Part shown: one piece after another, positions 1-8,499 of the stretch
Position numbering within the stretch: the stretch's first letter is position 1
How the letters are laid out: each line of letters opens with the position of its first letter
NCBI RefSeq assembly: GCF_009729415.1
Contig: NZ_MPKW01000033.1
Location: forward strand, 186,001-250,000
From: Mycolicibacterium sp. CBMA 234
Lineage (GTDB): Bacteria > Actinomycetota > Actinomycetes > Mycobacteriales > Mycobacteriaceae
Direction of reading: 5' to 3'
Length of the DNA stretch: 64,000 nucleotides
Program-made: the position numbers and the translations under genes
Notes under the pieces: model-generated
Told to the model about the DNA's origin: nothing
Seen by the model: only the letters and a program-made list of their open reading frames with translations
Database searches by the model: none

Positions 1-816
1 CGTCGTCAGGTTGGCCAGCAGCACGGGGACTGTGATCTTGAGCTTGTCGAAGAGCTTGGTCGCGTCGTCTGCCACCGCGGGCCCATGGTCCAGCAGGCTG
101 CGGATCTGAGGATCGTTGGTGACCAGCTGACCGGTGACACCGGTCAGGCTGCGCGACCACACCCGGAGCGAGTCCGCGCTCTCCACTTGGGAATCCAGCA
201 GCGGCGAACTGTTCTCGATGAGCTGCCGAACCTTGTCCCGCTGCTCGTTCAGACCACCCACGAGCTTGGAGGAAGAGTCGGCCAACGACTGGAGGTCGTA
301 ATCGGCGCCGTTGAACGCCTTGTACGTCTCGTCGAGCAACTGGTGCAGCTTGTCCTTCGGCAAGGTGGCGACCAGGTCGCTGGCGCGGTCCATCATCGGC
401 CCGATCGGCGGCGGGACCGCGTCAGGGCCTCCCCGCACGACGGAACCGTCATGGAGGTACGGCGCCGAATCGGTGTGCGGCAGCAGATCGACGTACTGCT
501 CGCCCACCGCCGAGACACTGCGCACCACAGCTGACAGGTCTGCCGGAATCTCCATCGACGAGTCGAGCGACATCTTCGCGCGCACACCGGTTTTCGTCAG
601 CTCGACGTCGGTGACTCGCCCGACCTGCACACCGCGGTAGGTGACGTTGCTGAAGCGGTACAACCCACCGGTGTCCGGCAGGTCGAGGGTCACGTTGTAG
701 CGGCCGATGCCCGCGAGCGACTGCAGCTGCATGTAGCTGAAGGCCATCACGAAGACGCCGACCACTGATGCGATCGTGAAGATCACCAACTGGATCCGGA
801 CGAAGCGGGACAGCAT
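1..816 (-). CDS. mceF: MceF-type Mce family protein (3' end beyond window)
   Basis: Substrate-binding/tunnel subunit of a mycobacterial Mce lipid importer, last of the six mce genes. Reading the minus strand from the ATG at 816 gives 272 uninterrupted codons beginning MLSRFVRIQLVIFTIASVV, a single N-terminal membrane segment. An Mce/MlaD domain follows (roughly residues 38-115, with a YRGVQVGRVTDV segment), then a helical region. The start overlaps the mceE stop as TGATG, so the two are translationally coupled. There is no stop in the window; full-length MceF proteins are much longer, so the gene is cut by the window edge rather than broken. The family assignment is clear, the transported lipid is not. 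Confidence 0.93.
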   Translation of the reverse strand, partial: MLSRFVRIQLVIFTIASVVGVFVMAFSYMQLQSLAGIGRYNVTLDLPDTGGLYRFSNVTYRGVQVGRVTDVELTKTGVRAKMSLDSSMEIPADLSAVVRSVSAVGEQYVDLLPHTDSAPYLHDGSVVRGGPDAVPPPIGPMMDRASDLVATLPKDKLHQLLDETYKAFNGADYDLQSLADSSSKLVGGLNEQRDKVRQLIENSSPLLDSQVESADSLRVWSRSLTGVTGQLVTNDPQIRSLLDHGPAVADDATKLFDKLKITVPVLLANLTT

Positions 817-2021
817 CAGTGGCCACCTTGATCCGGCGCCGGGACGGGCCCTGGCAGCGGCGGCGGAACCACTTCCGGCGGGCGAGGCGCAATCACCGGC
901 GGCGGCGGCGCCACCCCGATGCCCATCGGGTCCTTGGTCTGCGCGGCATATCCGGGATCACCGATCGCGGCCTGAATCCCTTGGGTCGGGTCACCGAAGT
1001 GGGTACCCATCCACAGTTCTCGCCGGATGCGCGGCAGCGTCAGATCGAGCGTCGCCGACAGGTTCAGATAGTCACCCTTGATGTAGCGGTCGATGGCCGC
1101 CTGCCCGTAGGGAAACACCGTCGCCATCGCAATCGACTTGTCGATGACGATGCCGACATCGGCCAGCGAGCGGGTGAGCGGTTCCATGTGGCGGAGGTTC
1201 TCGACGAGGTCGGACTGGGTGTCGTTGATCAACGACGTCGCGGTGTCACTGAAGGTCCGCAACTTCTGCAGTGCCGCAGTGATATTCGGCCGCTGCGCAA
1301 CCATGACCTCCAGCGCCTGGGGCATCACCCGCAGCGCCTCGGTGATGGCGTCGCGCTGGCCGGCGAAGGTGCCGACCAGCCCGTTCATGGCCTTGATCGT
1401 GGTGACGATGTCGTCGCGCTGATCATCGATCGTGCCGACGAACCGGTCCAGGCGGCCGATGAGGTCACGGATCGATTCCTGGCGGCCGTCGAAGGCGTTG
1501 TTGAAGCTGTGGATGATGCCACCGATCTGGCCCACACCGCCGCCGTCGACGACCGTCGCCAGTGCCGCCAGGGTGCGCTCGGTCGACGGATAGGTCGACG
1601 ATTGGTTCAGCGGGATCATCGTTCCCGGGGTCAGCCGCCCGGCCGGCGCCGTCCCAGGCGCCGGGTCGAGCTCGACGTGCGTCGAACCGAGCAGGCTTGT
1701 CTGCCCGATCTTCGCCACCACGTTGGCGGGCACCACCACACCCGGCTTGATCAGGATGTCGACCTCGGCGTGCCCGTGGACCACTTTCATGGGCCCGACA
1801 CTGCCGACGACAACGTCGTCGATCATCACCGGTGAATTCGATTCCAGCGTACCGACATTGGCGAATTCGACGTGATAGACCGTCGCTCCTGAGACGCGCC
1901 CGGGGGCGCCCGGCAGAGGCAGCGAATTCACGCCCTGCCAGGCACACCCGCTGAGCGGCGCCATGGCACACACCGCTATCGCGAGCGGTCGCCAGACCCG
2001 GCGGGTGGTTGCGCGCATCAT
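816..2021 (-). CDS. mceE: MceE-type lipoprotein of Mce importer
   Basis: Mce family lipoprotein (401 aa), fifth mce gene of the operon. The N-terminus is basic, then hydrophobic, and ends in the lipobox LSGC with Cys26 as the likely lipidation site. That is the hallmark of the E position (LprK-like) in mycobacterial mce operons. An Mce domain follows (about residues 45-120), then helical repeats and a Pro-rich C-terminus. Two ATG codons are adjacent at 2021 and 2018; the second overlaps the mceD stop. It should be anchored to the outer face of the cytoplasmic membrane as part of the lipid-conducting tunnel. Confidence 0.94.
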   Translation of the reverse strand: MMRATTRRVWRPLAIAVCAMAPLSGCAWQGVNSLPLPGAPGRVSGATVYHVEFANVGTLESNSPVMIDDVVVGSVGPMKVVHGHAEVDILIKPGVVVPANVVAKIGQTSLLGSTHVELDPAPGTAPAGRLTPGTMIPLNQSSTYPSTERTLAALATVVDGGGVGQIGGIIHSFNNAFDGRQESIRDLIGRLDRFVGTIDDQRDDIVTTIKAMNGLVGTFAGQRDAITEALRVMPQALEVMVAQRPNITAALQKLRTFSDTATSLINDTQSDLVENLRHMEPLTRSLADVGIVIDKSIAMATVFPYGQAAIDRYIKGDYLNLSATLDLTLPRIRRELWMGTHFGDPTQGIQAAIGDPGYAAQTKDPMGIGVAPPPPVIAPRPPEVVPPPLPGPVPAPDQGGH

Positions 2022-3256
2022 GAGGCAGGCCTTTCGGCTGGCAGCAGCATTCCCGGCAGGGTGGCCGGGGAAGGCGGTTCCGGGCCGGTGTAGCCGGGCA
2101 TCAGTTTCGCCTCGCTGTAGATCAGCTGATCAGGACGCGGCGTGGGGCCGAGGAACGGGTTGACCGGTATCGGCAGGTAATTGAAGTTCAGCAGCCGAAG
2201 CGCCGGGCCGAGGTACTCGGCGCACTTCTTGGCGCCTTCCATCGGATCGCCGCCCTGGATACCCGCGATCGCGCCGCACACGAACTGCGCCGGGTTGGAG
2301 AACCCGTTGACGCCGAACATACCGGTGGCTGTGCCGGACACCGGGTCGTAGATGTTGTAGAAGTTCGACATCACCGTCGGGAAGATGTGCAGGAGCTCTT
2401 CGAGTTCCTTCTTGTTGCCCACGAGGTTCTGCGTCACGTCGGTCAGGCGGGTCACCGACTCGGCGGTGCGGTTGTTGACACTCGACATGAAACGCTGGAT
2501 GTCCACCACCGCGACGGACAGGTCCGTCAGCGCCGCATCCAGATCCGAGCGACTCGAATCGAGGACGCTCGACAGTGTCGCCAACCGGTCCTCGAACTGC
2601 ACGATCTGAGTGTTGCTGTTGCGCAAGGCCGTAACGAAGACCTGCAGGTTCTTGAGGGTGTCGACGATGTTGCCGCTGCCGTCGGCCAGGACCCGGCTCA
2701 CTCCGGACAACTGCGAGAGGGTGTCCCGGAGCCGTTCACCGTTGCCGGCCATGGCATTTGCCGCACTGTCGACGAAACGCCCCGCCACGGAAGTGTCCCC
2801 CGGCTTGGTCGGTCCGAGCTCGGTGACCAGCCTGGTCAGTTGCGCTTTGACCTCGTCCCATTCGACGGGCACCGCGGTGCGCGAGACCGGGATGACCGCC
2901 CCCTCCGGCAGGGTGGAGCCGGTGGTGCGATATGCCGGCGTCAGCTGGACGTAGCGGGCGGCCACCAGATTCTGCTGGACGATCACCGCCTTGACGTCGG
3001 CCGGGATCGGTACGTCCCGATCCACGTTCAGGGTCAGCTTCACCGTCTGGCCCTGCGGCGCGACGTCCGACACGGTGCCGACCTTGACGCCGGACACCCG
3101 GACCTCATCACCGGAGTAGAGACCGGTCACACGGGTGAAGATGGCACCGAAGGTTTTGGGACCGAAGATATTTCGGTAACCGACATAGATTCCGCCGGCC
3201 AGCGCGGCGCCCACCAGCGCCACGGCCAGAATTCGAATCAACATCCGTCGCGTCAT
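2018..3256 (-). CDS. mceD: MceD-type Mce family protein
   Basis: Fourth Mce subunit (412 aa) of the importer. It starts MTRRMLIRILAVALVGAAL, a membrane anchor, followed by the Mce domain with VSGVKVGTVSDVAP at about residues 50-65, then a long alpha-helical part and a Pro-rich tail (LPGMLLPAERPAS). The open frame runs further upstream, but the ATG at 3256 fits the family N-terminus and overlaps the mceC stop (TGATG). It is expected to be exported or anchored and to assemble with the other Mce proteins. Substrate unknown. Confidence 0.93.
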   Translation of the reverse strand: MTRRMLIRILAVALVGAALAGGIYVGYRNIFGPKTFGAIFTRVTGLYSGDEVRVSGVKVGTVSDVAPQGQTVKLTLNVDRDVPIPADVKAVIVQQNLVAARYVQLTPAYRTTGSTLPEGAVIPVSRTAVPVEWDEVKAQLTRLVTELGPTKPGDTSVAGRFVDSAANAMAGNGERLRDTLSQLSGVSRVLADGSGNIVDTLKNLQVFVTALRNSNTQIVQFEDRLATLSSVLDSSRSDLDAALTDLSVAVVDIQRFMSSVNNRTAESVTRLTDVTQNLVGNKKELEELLHIFPTVMSNFYNIYDPVSGTATGMFGVNGFSNPAQFVCGAIAGIQGGDPMEGAKKCAEYLGPALRLLNFNYLPIPVNPFLGPTPRPDQLIYSEAKLMPGYTGPEPPSPATLPGMLLPAERPAS

Positions 3257-4374
3257 CAGTGCGGCACCTGCCCGATCGTCGGCCCCTCGGTCTCCTCGCG
3301 GTTGTAGCAGTGGTCGAAGCTGTACGGCGGCTTGAATCCGTTGCGTTCGCCACCGCAGTTCGGCCACGGGAACAGCGTGCGGGGCTGCACACCGAGCGCG
3401 GCGTCGATGAAGGGCTGAATCTCGTGTCCGTCAATCAGGTTGGCGACGAACGCGTTGTAGTACCCGCCGTTGTTGACGGCTTCGCCCTGCGTCATCACGA
3501 CCTTCTTCAGGCCCGGGATGGCCTTCGAGATGTTGTCCTTGTTCTTCTCCAGCACCCCCACCACCGAATTCAGTCGATCCAGCGCCGGCGCCAACTGTGC
3601 TTCGTTGTCGTGCACCAGGGTCGAGAGCTGCTTGGCCACCGCCGAGGTGTTGGCCAGGAGCGTCACGATGGCCTGGCGCCGCTCCACCAGCATTCCGAGC
3701 AGCGAATTCGCGTTCAGGATAAGGGTATTGAGCTGGTCGCTGCGCTGTGATAGGACGCCTGTGACGTCCGCCGCGCTCTTCAACAACTCCGACAGCGACT
3801 GGTTGCGATCGTTGAGAGTCCGCGACAGCCGCGACACCCCATCGAATGTCGGCCCCAGCTGGGGCGCGATCTGGTCCAGTGTCTGCGACAGCAGATCCAA
3901 CGACTGGCCCAGCTGGTTGGTGTCGGTCCCGGCCGTGTTCTTCGTCAGCTCATTGACCGCGTCCGTCAGCGAATACGGCGACGAGGTGCGCGAGATCGGG
4001 ATCACCGTCCGCGGCTTGAGCGGCTTGTCGCCCGCCGACACGAGAGCCAGGGTGCGCGCCCCGAGCAGTGTTCCGGTCCTTATGTGGGCGGACGTGTCCG
4101 AGCCCAGGGAGACTCGGCCGTCGACCGTGAAATCCACCAGGGCGTCACCGCTTTTCAGTGACACCTTCGACACCGTGCCGACCTTCATGCCCGAGACCAC
4201 GACGTTGTTGCCGACCTCGAGGCCGCCCGCTTCGGAGAAGACGGCGGAGTACCTCACCGACATCGCCCAGTCCCGGACCTTGTCCGGCGACAGCCCGACC
4301 AGGATCACCAGGATCACGGTCACGACGCCGATGATGCCCACCCGGATGAGGCGCGGATTGCCATACTTCAGCAT
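3256..4374 (-). CDS. mceC: MceC-type Mce family protein
   Basis: Third Mce subunit (372 aa). The N-terminus MLKYGNPRLIRVGIIGVVTV gives one membrane segment. The Mce domain contains VVSGMKVGTVSKV near residue 60, followed by the helical region typical of the family. The gene starts two bases past the preceding mceB stop and overlaps mceD at its end. Position in the operon, length and motif all agree with MceC. Confidence 0.93.
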   Translation of the reverse strand: MLKYGNPRLIRVGIIGVVTVILVILVGLSPDKVRDWAMSVRYSAVFSEAGGLEVGNNVVVSGMKVGTVSKVSLKSGDALVDFTVDGRVSLGSDTSAHIRTGTLLGARTLALVSAGDKPLKPRTVIPISRTSSPYSLTDAVNELTKNTAGTDTNQLGQSLDLLSQTLDQIAPQLGPTFDGVSRLSRTLNDRNQSLSELLKSAADVTGVLSQRSDQLNTLILNANSLLGMLVERRQAIVTLLANTSAVAKQLSTLVHDNEAQLAPALDRLNSVVGVLEKNKDNISKAIPGLKKVVMTQGEAVNNGGYYNAFVANLIDGHEIQPFIDAALGVQPRTLFPWPNCGGERNGFKPPYSFDHCYNREETEGPTIGQVPH

Positions 4375-5391
4375 TTACTGGCACCTCCCCGCGTTTGACC
4401 TGATCCACGGCATGACGACAACCCGGCCTTCGCGATCGTTGACCCGGATGGTGAGGTCGCAGATGTAGTACTGAATCCAGCTGCCATAGGCGCCGGTTCG
4501 GGCTTCCTTGCGGTAGTTCTCCGGCGCGCGCTGCAGGGCCGTGTCCAGGGTCTCCTTGTCCTGATCGAGGTTGTTCCCCAGCCGCAACAGTTGGTTCACG
4601 GTGCCGGTCAACGGCTTCCGGGTCTGGCTGAGCAGATCCGAGATGGACGCCGTGCCCTTGTCGAGTGAGTCGATGGCGGCGCCGACCGGGTCACGGTCTG
4701 CCGACAACCCGGTCACCAGACGCTCCAGCCGGTCGACCGAGGTCGAGAACTTGTCACCGTCCCGGGCCATGGTTCCGATGAGCACCTTCAGGTTGTCGAT
4801 CAGCTGCTTGATCACCTCGTTGTTGTCCGCCAGGGAGCCGCTGAACGAAGACGTATGTGACATCAGCGAATTGATCCCGTCGGCCTGGCCCTGAAAGACC
4901 TGCAGCAACGACGATGTCAAGGCGTTGACGTCCTGAGGGTTGAGGCCCTGCACGACCGGCTTGAGGCCGCCCAGCAGGAGATCCAGGTCGAGCGCGGGCG
5001 CCGTCCGCTCCATCGGGATCGTGGACCCGGACGGGAGCACCTGGGTGGGCCCGGGCGCGTCGACGAGGTCGAGGTAGCGATCACCGACGAGGTTCAGGTA
5101 GCGGACCTCCGCTCGGGTACTCGCGGTGACCGGGATGGCGTTGTCGGCGTTGAACGACACCGTGACCTTTCGGTCGTCACCGAGCTGGAGTCCGGTGACG
5201 GTGCCGACACGGATGCCCGCGACGCGGACCGAGTTCCCGGCCCGCAGGCTCGATGCGTCGGCGAACACCGCCTTGTAGTCCTTGGTGGATCCGGTCCGCG
5301 TCTCGCCGAGCACCATGAACAGGAACCCCGACGCGATCATCATGACCACGGCGAAGATGGCGAACTTGACCGCTGCGCCGCGCGCGTTCAT
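4375..5391 (-). CDS. mceB: MceB-type Mce family protein
   Basis: Second Mce subunit (338 aa). It begins MNARGAAVKFAIFAVVMMIA, a membrane anchor; the Mce domain carries VRVAGIRVGTVTGL at about residues 55-70. It overlaps the mceA stop by four bases (ATGA type), indicating coupled translation. The protein ends with a Cys-containing segment (YYICDLTIRVNDREGRVV) commonly seen at the C-terminus of MceB proteins. It should act in the periplasmic tunnel of the lipid importer. Confidence 0.93.
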   Translation of the reverse strand: MNARGAAVKFAIFAVVMMIASGFLFMVLGETRTGSTKDYKAVFADASSLRAGNSVRVAGIRVGTVTGLQLGDDRKVTVSFNADNAIPVTASTRAEVRYLNLVGDRYLDLVDAPGPTQVLPSGSTIPMERTAPALDLDLLLGGLKPVVQGLNPQDVNALTSSLLQVFQGQADGINSLMSHTSSFSGSLADNNEVIKQLIDNLKVLIGTMARDGDKFSTSVDRLERLVTGLSADRDPVGAAIDSLDKGTASISDLLSQTRKPLTGTVNQLLRLGNNLDQDKETLDTALQRAPENYRKEARTGAYGSWIQYYICDLTIRVNDREGRVVVMPWIRSNAGRCQ

Positions 5392-6575
5392 CCGGGTTGT
5401 CCGATCTGCATGGTGTTGCGCGGCGGGCCGTCGATGGGTCCGTACAACAGCTGCTTGAGCCCGTCGCTATTGAGAATGATGTTCTGGTTGCCGTACTTGA
5501 ACGGGTTGGTGCCGGTGTCGGTGATCACGAAGTTCGGATGCTGTTCGAAGGCCACCGGCAGCACCTCGCAGCGCGGGCCGCCCTTGGCCGCGACCTTCGG
5601 CAGATCGCCCGGGTAGCGGTAACGCTCATGACCCCACAGGAAGCTCGCCGACAGCGGCAATCCGCCGGGAGCGGGGTCCTGGGGCTGAGACCCGAAGTCC
5701 GCCAAGCCCTTCAGCGAACACGTCAGGGCGGGGTTGTACTGGTCGAACAGTCCGGACAGTGGCAGGAAGAGGCGCATGACGTTGGCCAGTCCCTGGTGGT
5801 TCGCGGCGATGAAGGCGTTGCCGGTATCGGCAAACGTGCTCGTGCTCTTGAGCGTGGCGTCGAGGTCCTTCTGCTTGTCGACGATGGACTTGCTGACCCT
5901 GGTCGCGTTGCGCGTGATCTGCACGAGGTCACCTGCGGTCGCGTTGTAGGCGTCGAGCACCGTTGGCGCAGTGGATATCTCGTGCTGCATGGTCGGCAAC
6001 GCCGGTTCGATCGTCGCGAGCAGGTTGTCCACGTTCACGAGCGTCTGCCCGAATGCGTTGCCGCGGCCGGACATTCCGCGCGAGAGCGCGCCGAGGGTCT
6101 CGTTCAGCTTGGTGGGCTCGACCTCGGCCAGGACCGAGGTCAGTTGTTCGAACACCGTGTTGATCTCCACGGTGACGTGGTCGGCCGACACCACCGCCCC
6201 AGGCGCCAGGCTCTTCGGCGACGGGGTCTCGGGCGCATTGAATTCGACGAACTTCGCGCCGAACGCGGTGGACGAGGCGATGTCGACCGTGGCGTTCGCC
6301 GGGATGAGTTCGATTTGGTCGGGGTTCATCTCGAGGTGCAGCTCGGCCTTGCCGTCGGGCCGTTCGTCGATCGAGGCGACGCGGCCGACCTCCACACCGC
6401 GCATCTTCACCTTCGCGTCCGGATTCATCACCAGACCGGCTCGCTCCGCGAGCACCGTCACCGGCACCGAGCCGGTGAACTCTCCACTGAACCGCGCCAA
6501 TGCGAAGGCGACCAGGGCCGCGATTACGGTGACGACCGCCGCCCCGGACAGTAGCCGGGCAGTGTTCTTCGTCAT
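5388..6575 (-). CDS. mceA: MceA-type Mce family protein
   Basis: First Mce subunit (395 aa), directly after the YrbE permease pair. It has an N-terminal membrane segment (LLSGAAVVTVIAALVAFALA), the Mce domain with MRGVEVGRVASID near residues 58-70, and a helical C-terminal half. The ATG at 6575 lies four bases after the yrbEB stop region. Its place in the yrbEA-yrbEB-mceA order supports the A assignment. Which numbered mce locus (mce1 to mce9) this is cannot be told from the sequence alone. Confidence 0.93.
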   Translation of the reverse strand: MTKNTARLLSGAAVVTVIAALVAFALARFSGEFTGSVPVTVLAERAGLVMNPDAKVKMRGVEVGRVASIDERPDGKAELHLEMNPDQIELIPANATVDIASSTAFGAKFVEFNAPETPSPKSLAPGAVVSADHVTVEINTVFEQLTSVLAEVEPTKLNETLGALSRGMSGRGNAFGQTLVNVDNLLATIEPALPTMQHEISTAPTVLDAYNATAGDLVQITRNATRVSKSIVDKQKDLDATLKSTSTFADTGNAFIAANHQGLANVMRLFLPLSGLFDQYNPALTCSLKGLADFGSQPQDPAPGGLPLSASFLWGHERYRYPGDLPKVAAKGGPRCEVLPVAFEQHPNFVITDTGTNPFKYGNQNIILNSDGLKQLLYGPIDGPPRNTMQIGQPG

Positions 6576-6579
6576 TCCC

Positions 6580-7437
6580 TCACCCCGACAAGTTGAAGTT
6601 GCCGTTGGTGCCGTAGATCGCCAGCGAAACCAGCAGAGTGACCGAGACGGTCGCGATCAGTGAAGTGCGCACGGCATTGCCGACCGCCACACCAACGCCG
6701 GACGGCCCGCCCGAGGCGAAGAATCCGTAATAGGTATGGATCAGCAGGATGACGAGCGCCATCAGAATCGCCTGCAGGAACGACCAGAGCAGATCGACGG
6801 GGTTGAGGAACGTGGCGAAGTAGTGGTCGTAGAGACCGGCGGACTGCCGGAACAGGTACACCGTCACGAACCGGCTGGCCAGGAACGACAGGATCACCGC
6901 GATCGCATACAGCGGCACGATCGCGACCATGCCGGCGACGATGCGCGTCCCGACCAGGTACGCCACCGACGGAATCGCCATGGATTCCAGGGCGTCGATC
7001 TCTTCGTTGATCCGCATCGCGCCGAGCTGCGCCGTCGCACCGGCGCCGAATGTCGCCGCCAGTCCGATGCCGGCGATCACCGGCGCGGAGATGCGGACGT
7101 TGATGAACGCCGCCAGGAATCCGGTCAGCGCCTCGATGCCGATGTTGCCCAGTGATGAGTAACCCTGCACCGCCAGCGTGCCGCCGGCTGCCAGGGTCAG
7201 GAAGCCCACGATCACCACGGTTCCGCCGATGAGCGCCAACGTGCCTGCGCCCATGCTGATCTCGGCGACCAGGCGAATGGTCTCGCGCCGGTAGCGCAGT
7301 GCGGCGAACGGCGCACCCACCAGCGCCATCCAATAGAACATGCCGTGGTCGCCGATGCTGCCCAGGACGGACGCGGGCTTGCGCGCCAGTGCCAGGAGTC
7401 GCGGGAACCTGTGGCGCAGAATCACATTTGCGGACAT
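6580..7437 (-). CDS. yrbEB: YrbEB, MlaE-type permease of Mce importer
   Basis: Integral membrane permease (285 aa) of the MlaE/YrbE family, partner of YrbEA. It shows several hydrophobic segments and the conserved cytoplasmic loop GAMRINEEIDALESMAI (about residues 140-156), the EQuI-like motif that contacts the transporter ATPase. The ATPase (MceG/Mkl) is not in the window, as expected, because it is encoded elsewhere in mycobacteria. The start at 7437 is eight bases from the yrbEA stop. Confidence 0.95.
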   Translation of the reverse strand: MSANVILRHRFPRLLALARKPASVLGSIGDHGMFYWMALVGAPFAALRYRRETIRLVAEISMGAGTLALIGGTVVIVGFLTLAAGGTLAVQGYSSLGNIGIEALTGFLAAFINVRISAPVIAGIGLAATFGAGATAQLGAMRINEEIDALESMAIPSVAYLVGTRIVAGMVAIVPLYAIAVILSFLASRFVTVYLFRQSAGLYDHYFATFLNPVDLLWSFLQAILMALVILLIHTYYGFFASGGPSGVGVAVGNAVRTSLIATVSVTLLVSLAIYGTNGNFNLSG

Positions 7438-7444
7438 GACAGCC

Positions 7445-8263
7445 TCATTTCACCGTCATCCGGATGCCGATCGCGGTGACCACGACGTTGACGACGAACA
7501 GTGCCATGAACGCGTACACCACCGTCTCGTTCACCGCGTTGCCCACGGCCTTGGCGCCACCGCCGGAGATCGTGAGGCCGCGGTAGCACGCGATCAGCCC
7601 GGCGATCAGGCCGAAGAGCGCGGCTTTGATACACGAGATGATCAGCTCGGGGACTCCTGTCAGCAGTGTGATGCCGGCGCCGAACGCGCCCGGGTTCACA
7701 TCCTGCACGAACACCGAAAACACATAGCCGCCAAGGATTCCGATGATGCAGACCAAGCTGTTCAGCAGGAGTGCCACGATCCCGGAGGCCAGCATGCGCG
7801 GCGTCACCAGACGCTGGACGGGGTTGATGCCCAGCACTTCCATCGCCTGAATCTCCTCGCGGATGGTGCGAGACCCCAGGTCGGCACAGATCGCGGTGGC
7901 GCCCGCACCCGCGACGATCAGCACCGTCACCATCGGACCGACCTGGGTGACCGCGCCGAATGCGGCGCCGGCCCCGGACAGGTCCGCCGCACCGAGCTCG
8001 CGCAGCAGGATGTTGAGGGTGAAGCTCACCAGCACGGTGAACGGGACCGCCACCAGCAACGTCGGAATCAGCGAAACCCGTGCGATGAACCAGGATTGGT
8101 TCAGGAATTCCTGGAGGTGAAACGGGCGCTGGAAGATGTACCCGAAGGCGTCGGCACCCATCGAGAACAGGCCACCGACGGCCTGCATCGGCTTGCTGAA
8201 GCCACGGCCGAGCGCCGGCAGCCCGGACGACCAGTGGTCCTGCCCGTGTTTATTCGCGGCCAT
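7445..8263 (-). CDS. yrbEA: YrbEA, MlaE-type permease of Mce importer
   Basis: First permease subunit (272 aa) of the Mce importer. Multiple membrane segments surround the motif GSRTIREEIQAMEVLGI (about residues 150-166), the ATPase-coupling loop of MlaE permeases. The ATG at 8263 overlaps the tail of a thiolase-like remnant reading in the same direction. The seven genes downstream form one continuous coupled operon. Substrate unknown; known mycobacterial Mce systems move fatty acids, mycolic acids or sterols. Confidence 0.95.
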   Translation of the reverse strand: MAANKHGQDHWSSGLPALGRGFSKPMQAVGGLFSMGADAFGYIFQRPFHLQEFLNQSWFIARVSLIPTLLVAVPFTVLVSFTLNILLRELGAADLSGAGAAFGAVTQVGPMVTVLIVAGAGATAICADLGSRTIREEIQAMEVLGINPVQRLVTPRMLASGIVALLLNSLVCIIGILGGYVFSVFVQDVNPGAFGAGITLLTGVPELIISCIKAALFGLIAGLIACYRGLTISGGGAKAVGNAVNETVVYAFMALFVVNVVVTAIGIRMTVK

Positions 8264-8363
8264 CGGCAGGCCCTTCCAGAATGGTCACCGCGGACACCGC
8301 GGTCGGGCCACCGAGGTTGTGGGCCAACCCGATTCGCGCGCCGGTGGTGGCGACGTCTCTCAC
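8250..8363 (-). pseudogene. C-terminal remnant of a thiolase/acetyl-CoA acetyltransferase
   Basis: A short frame on the minus strand ends in TAA at 8250-8252 and contains GARIGLAHNLGGPTAVSAV. This resembles the C-terminal glycine-rich end of thiolase/lipid-transfer proteins. An in-frame TGA lies just upstream, and no thiolase sequence is recognisable between here and 8499. I therefore read it as the tail of a deleted gene that once preceded yrbEA, overlapping it by 14 bases. It could also be translated from the GTG at 8363 as a 37-residue peptide, which seems unlikely to be functional. The homology is recalled from the family motif, not aligned. Confidence 0.55.
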
Positions 8364-8499
8364 GCGCCCCCCTCACCTGTCGGCAACATTGGGACCCCCG
8401 ATGTGGAGCGAGTATTCCTCACGCGGCCACCCGTTCGGGCGCAAATGCACATCCGCGACCGAGGGTTCCCGAACCGACGTCAGGCATCGGCGCAGCACA

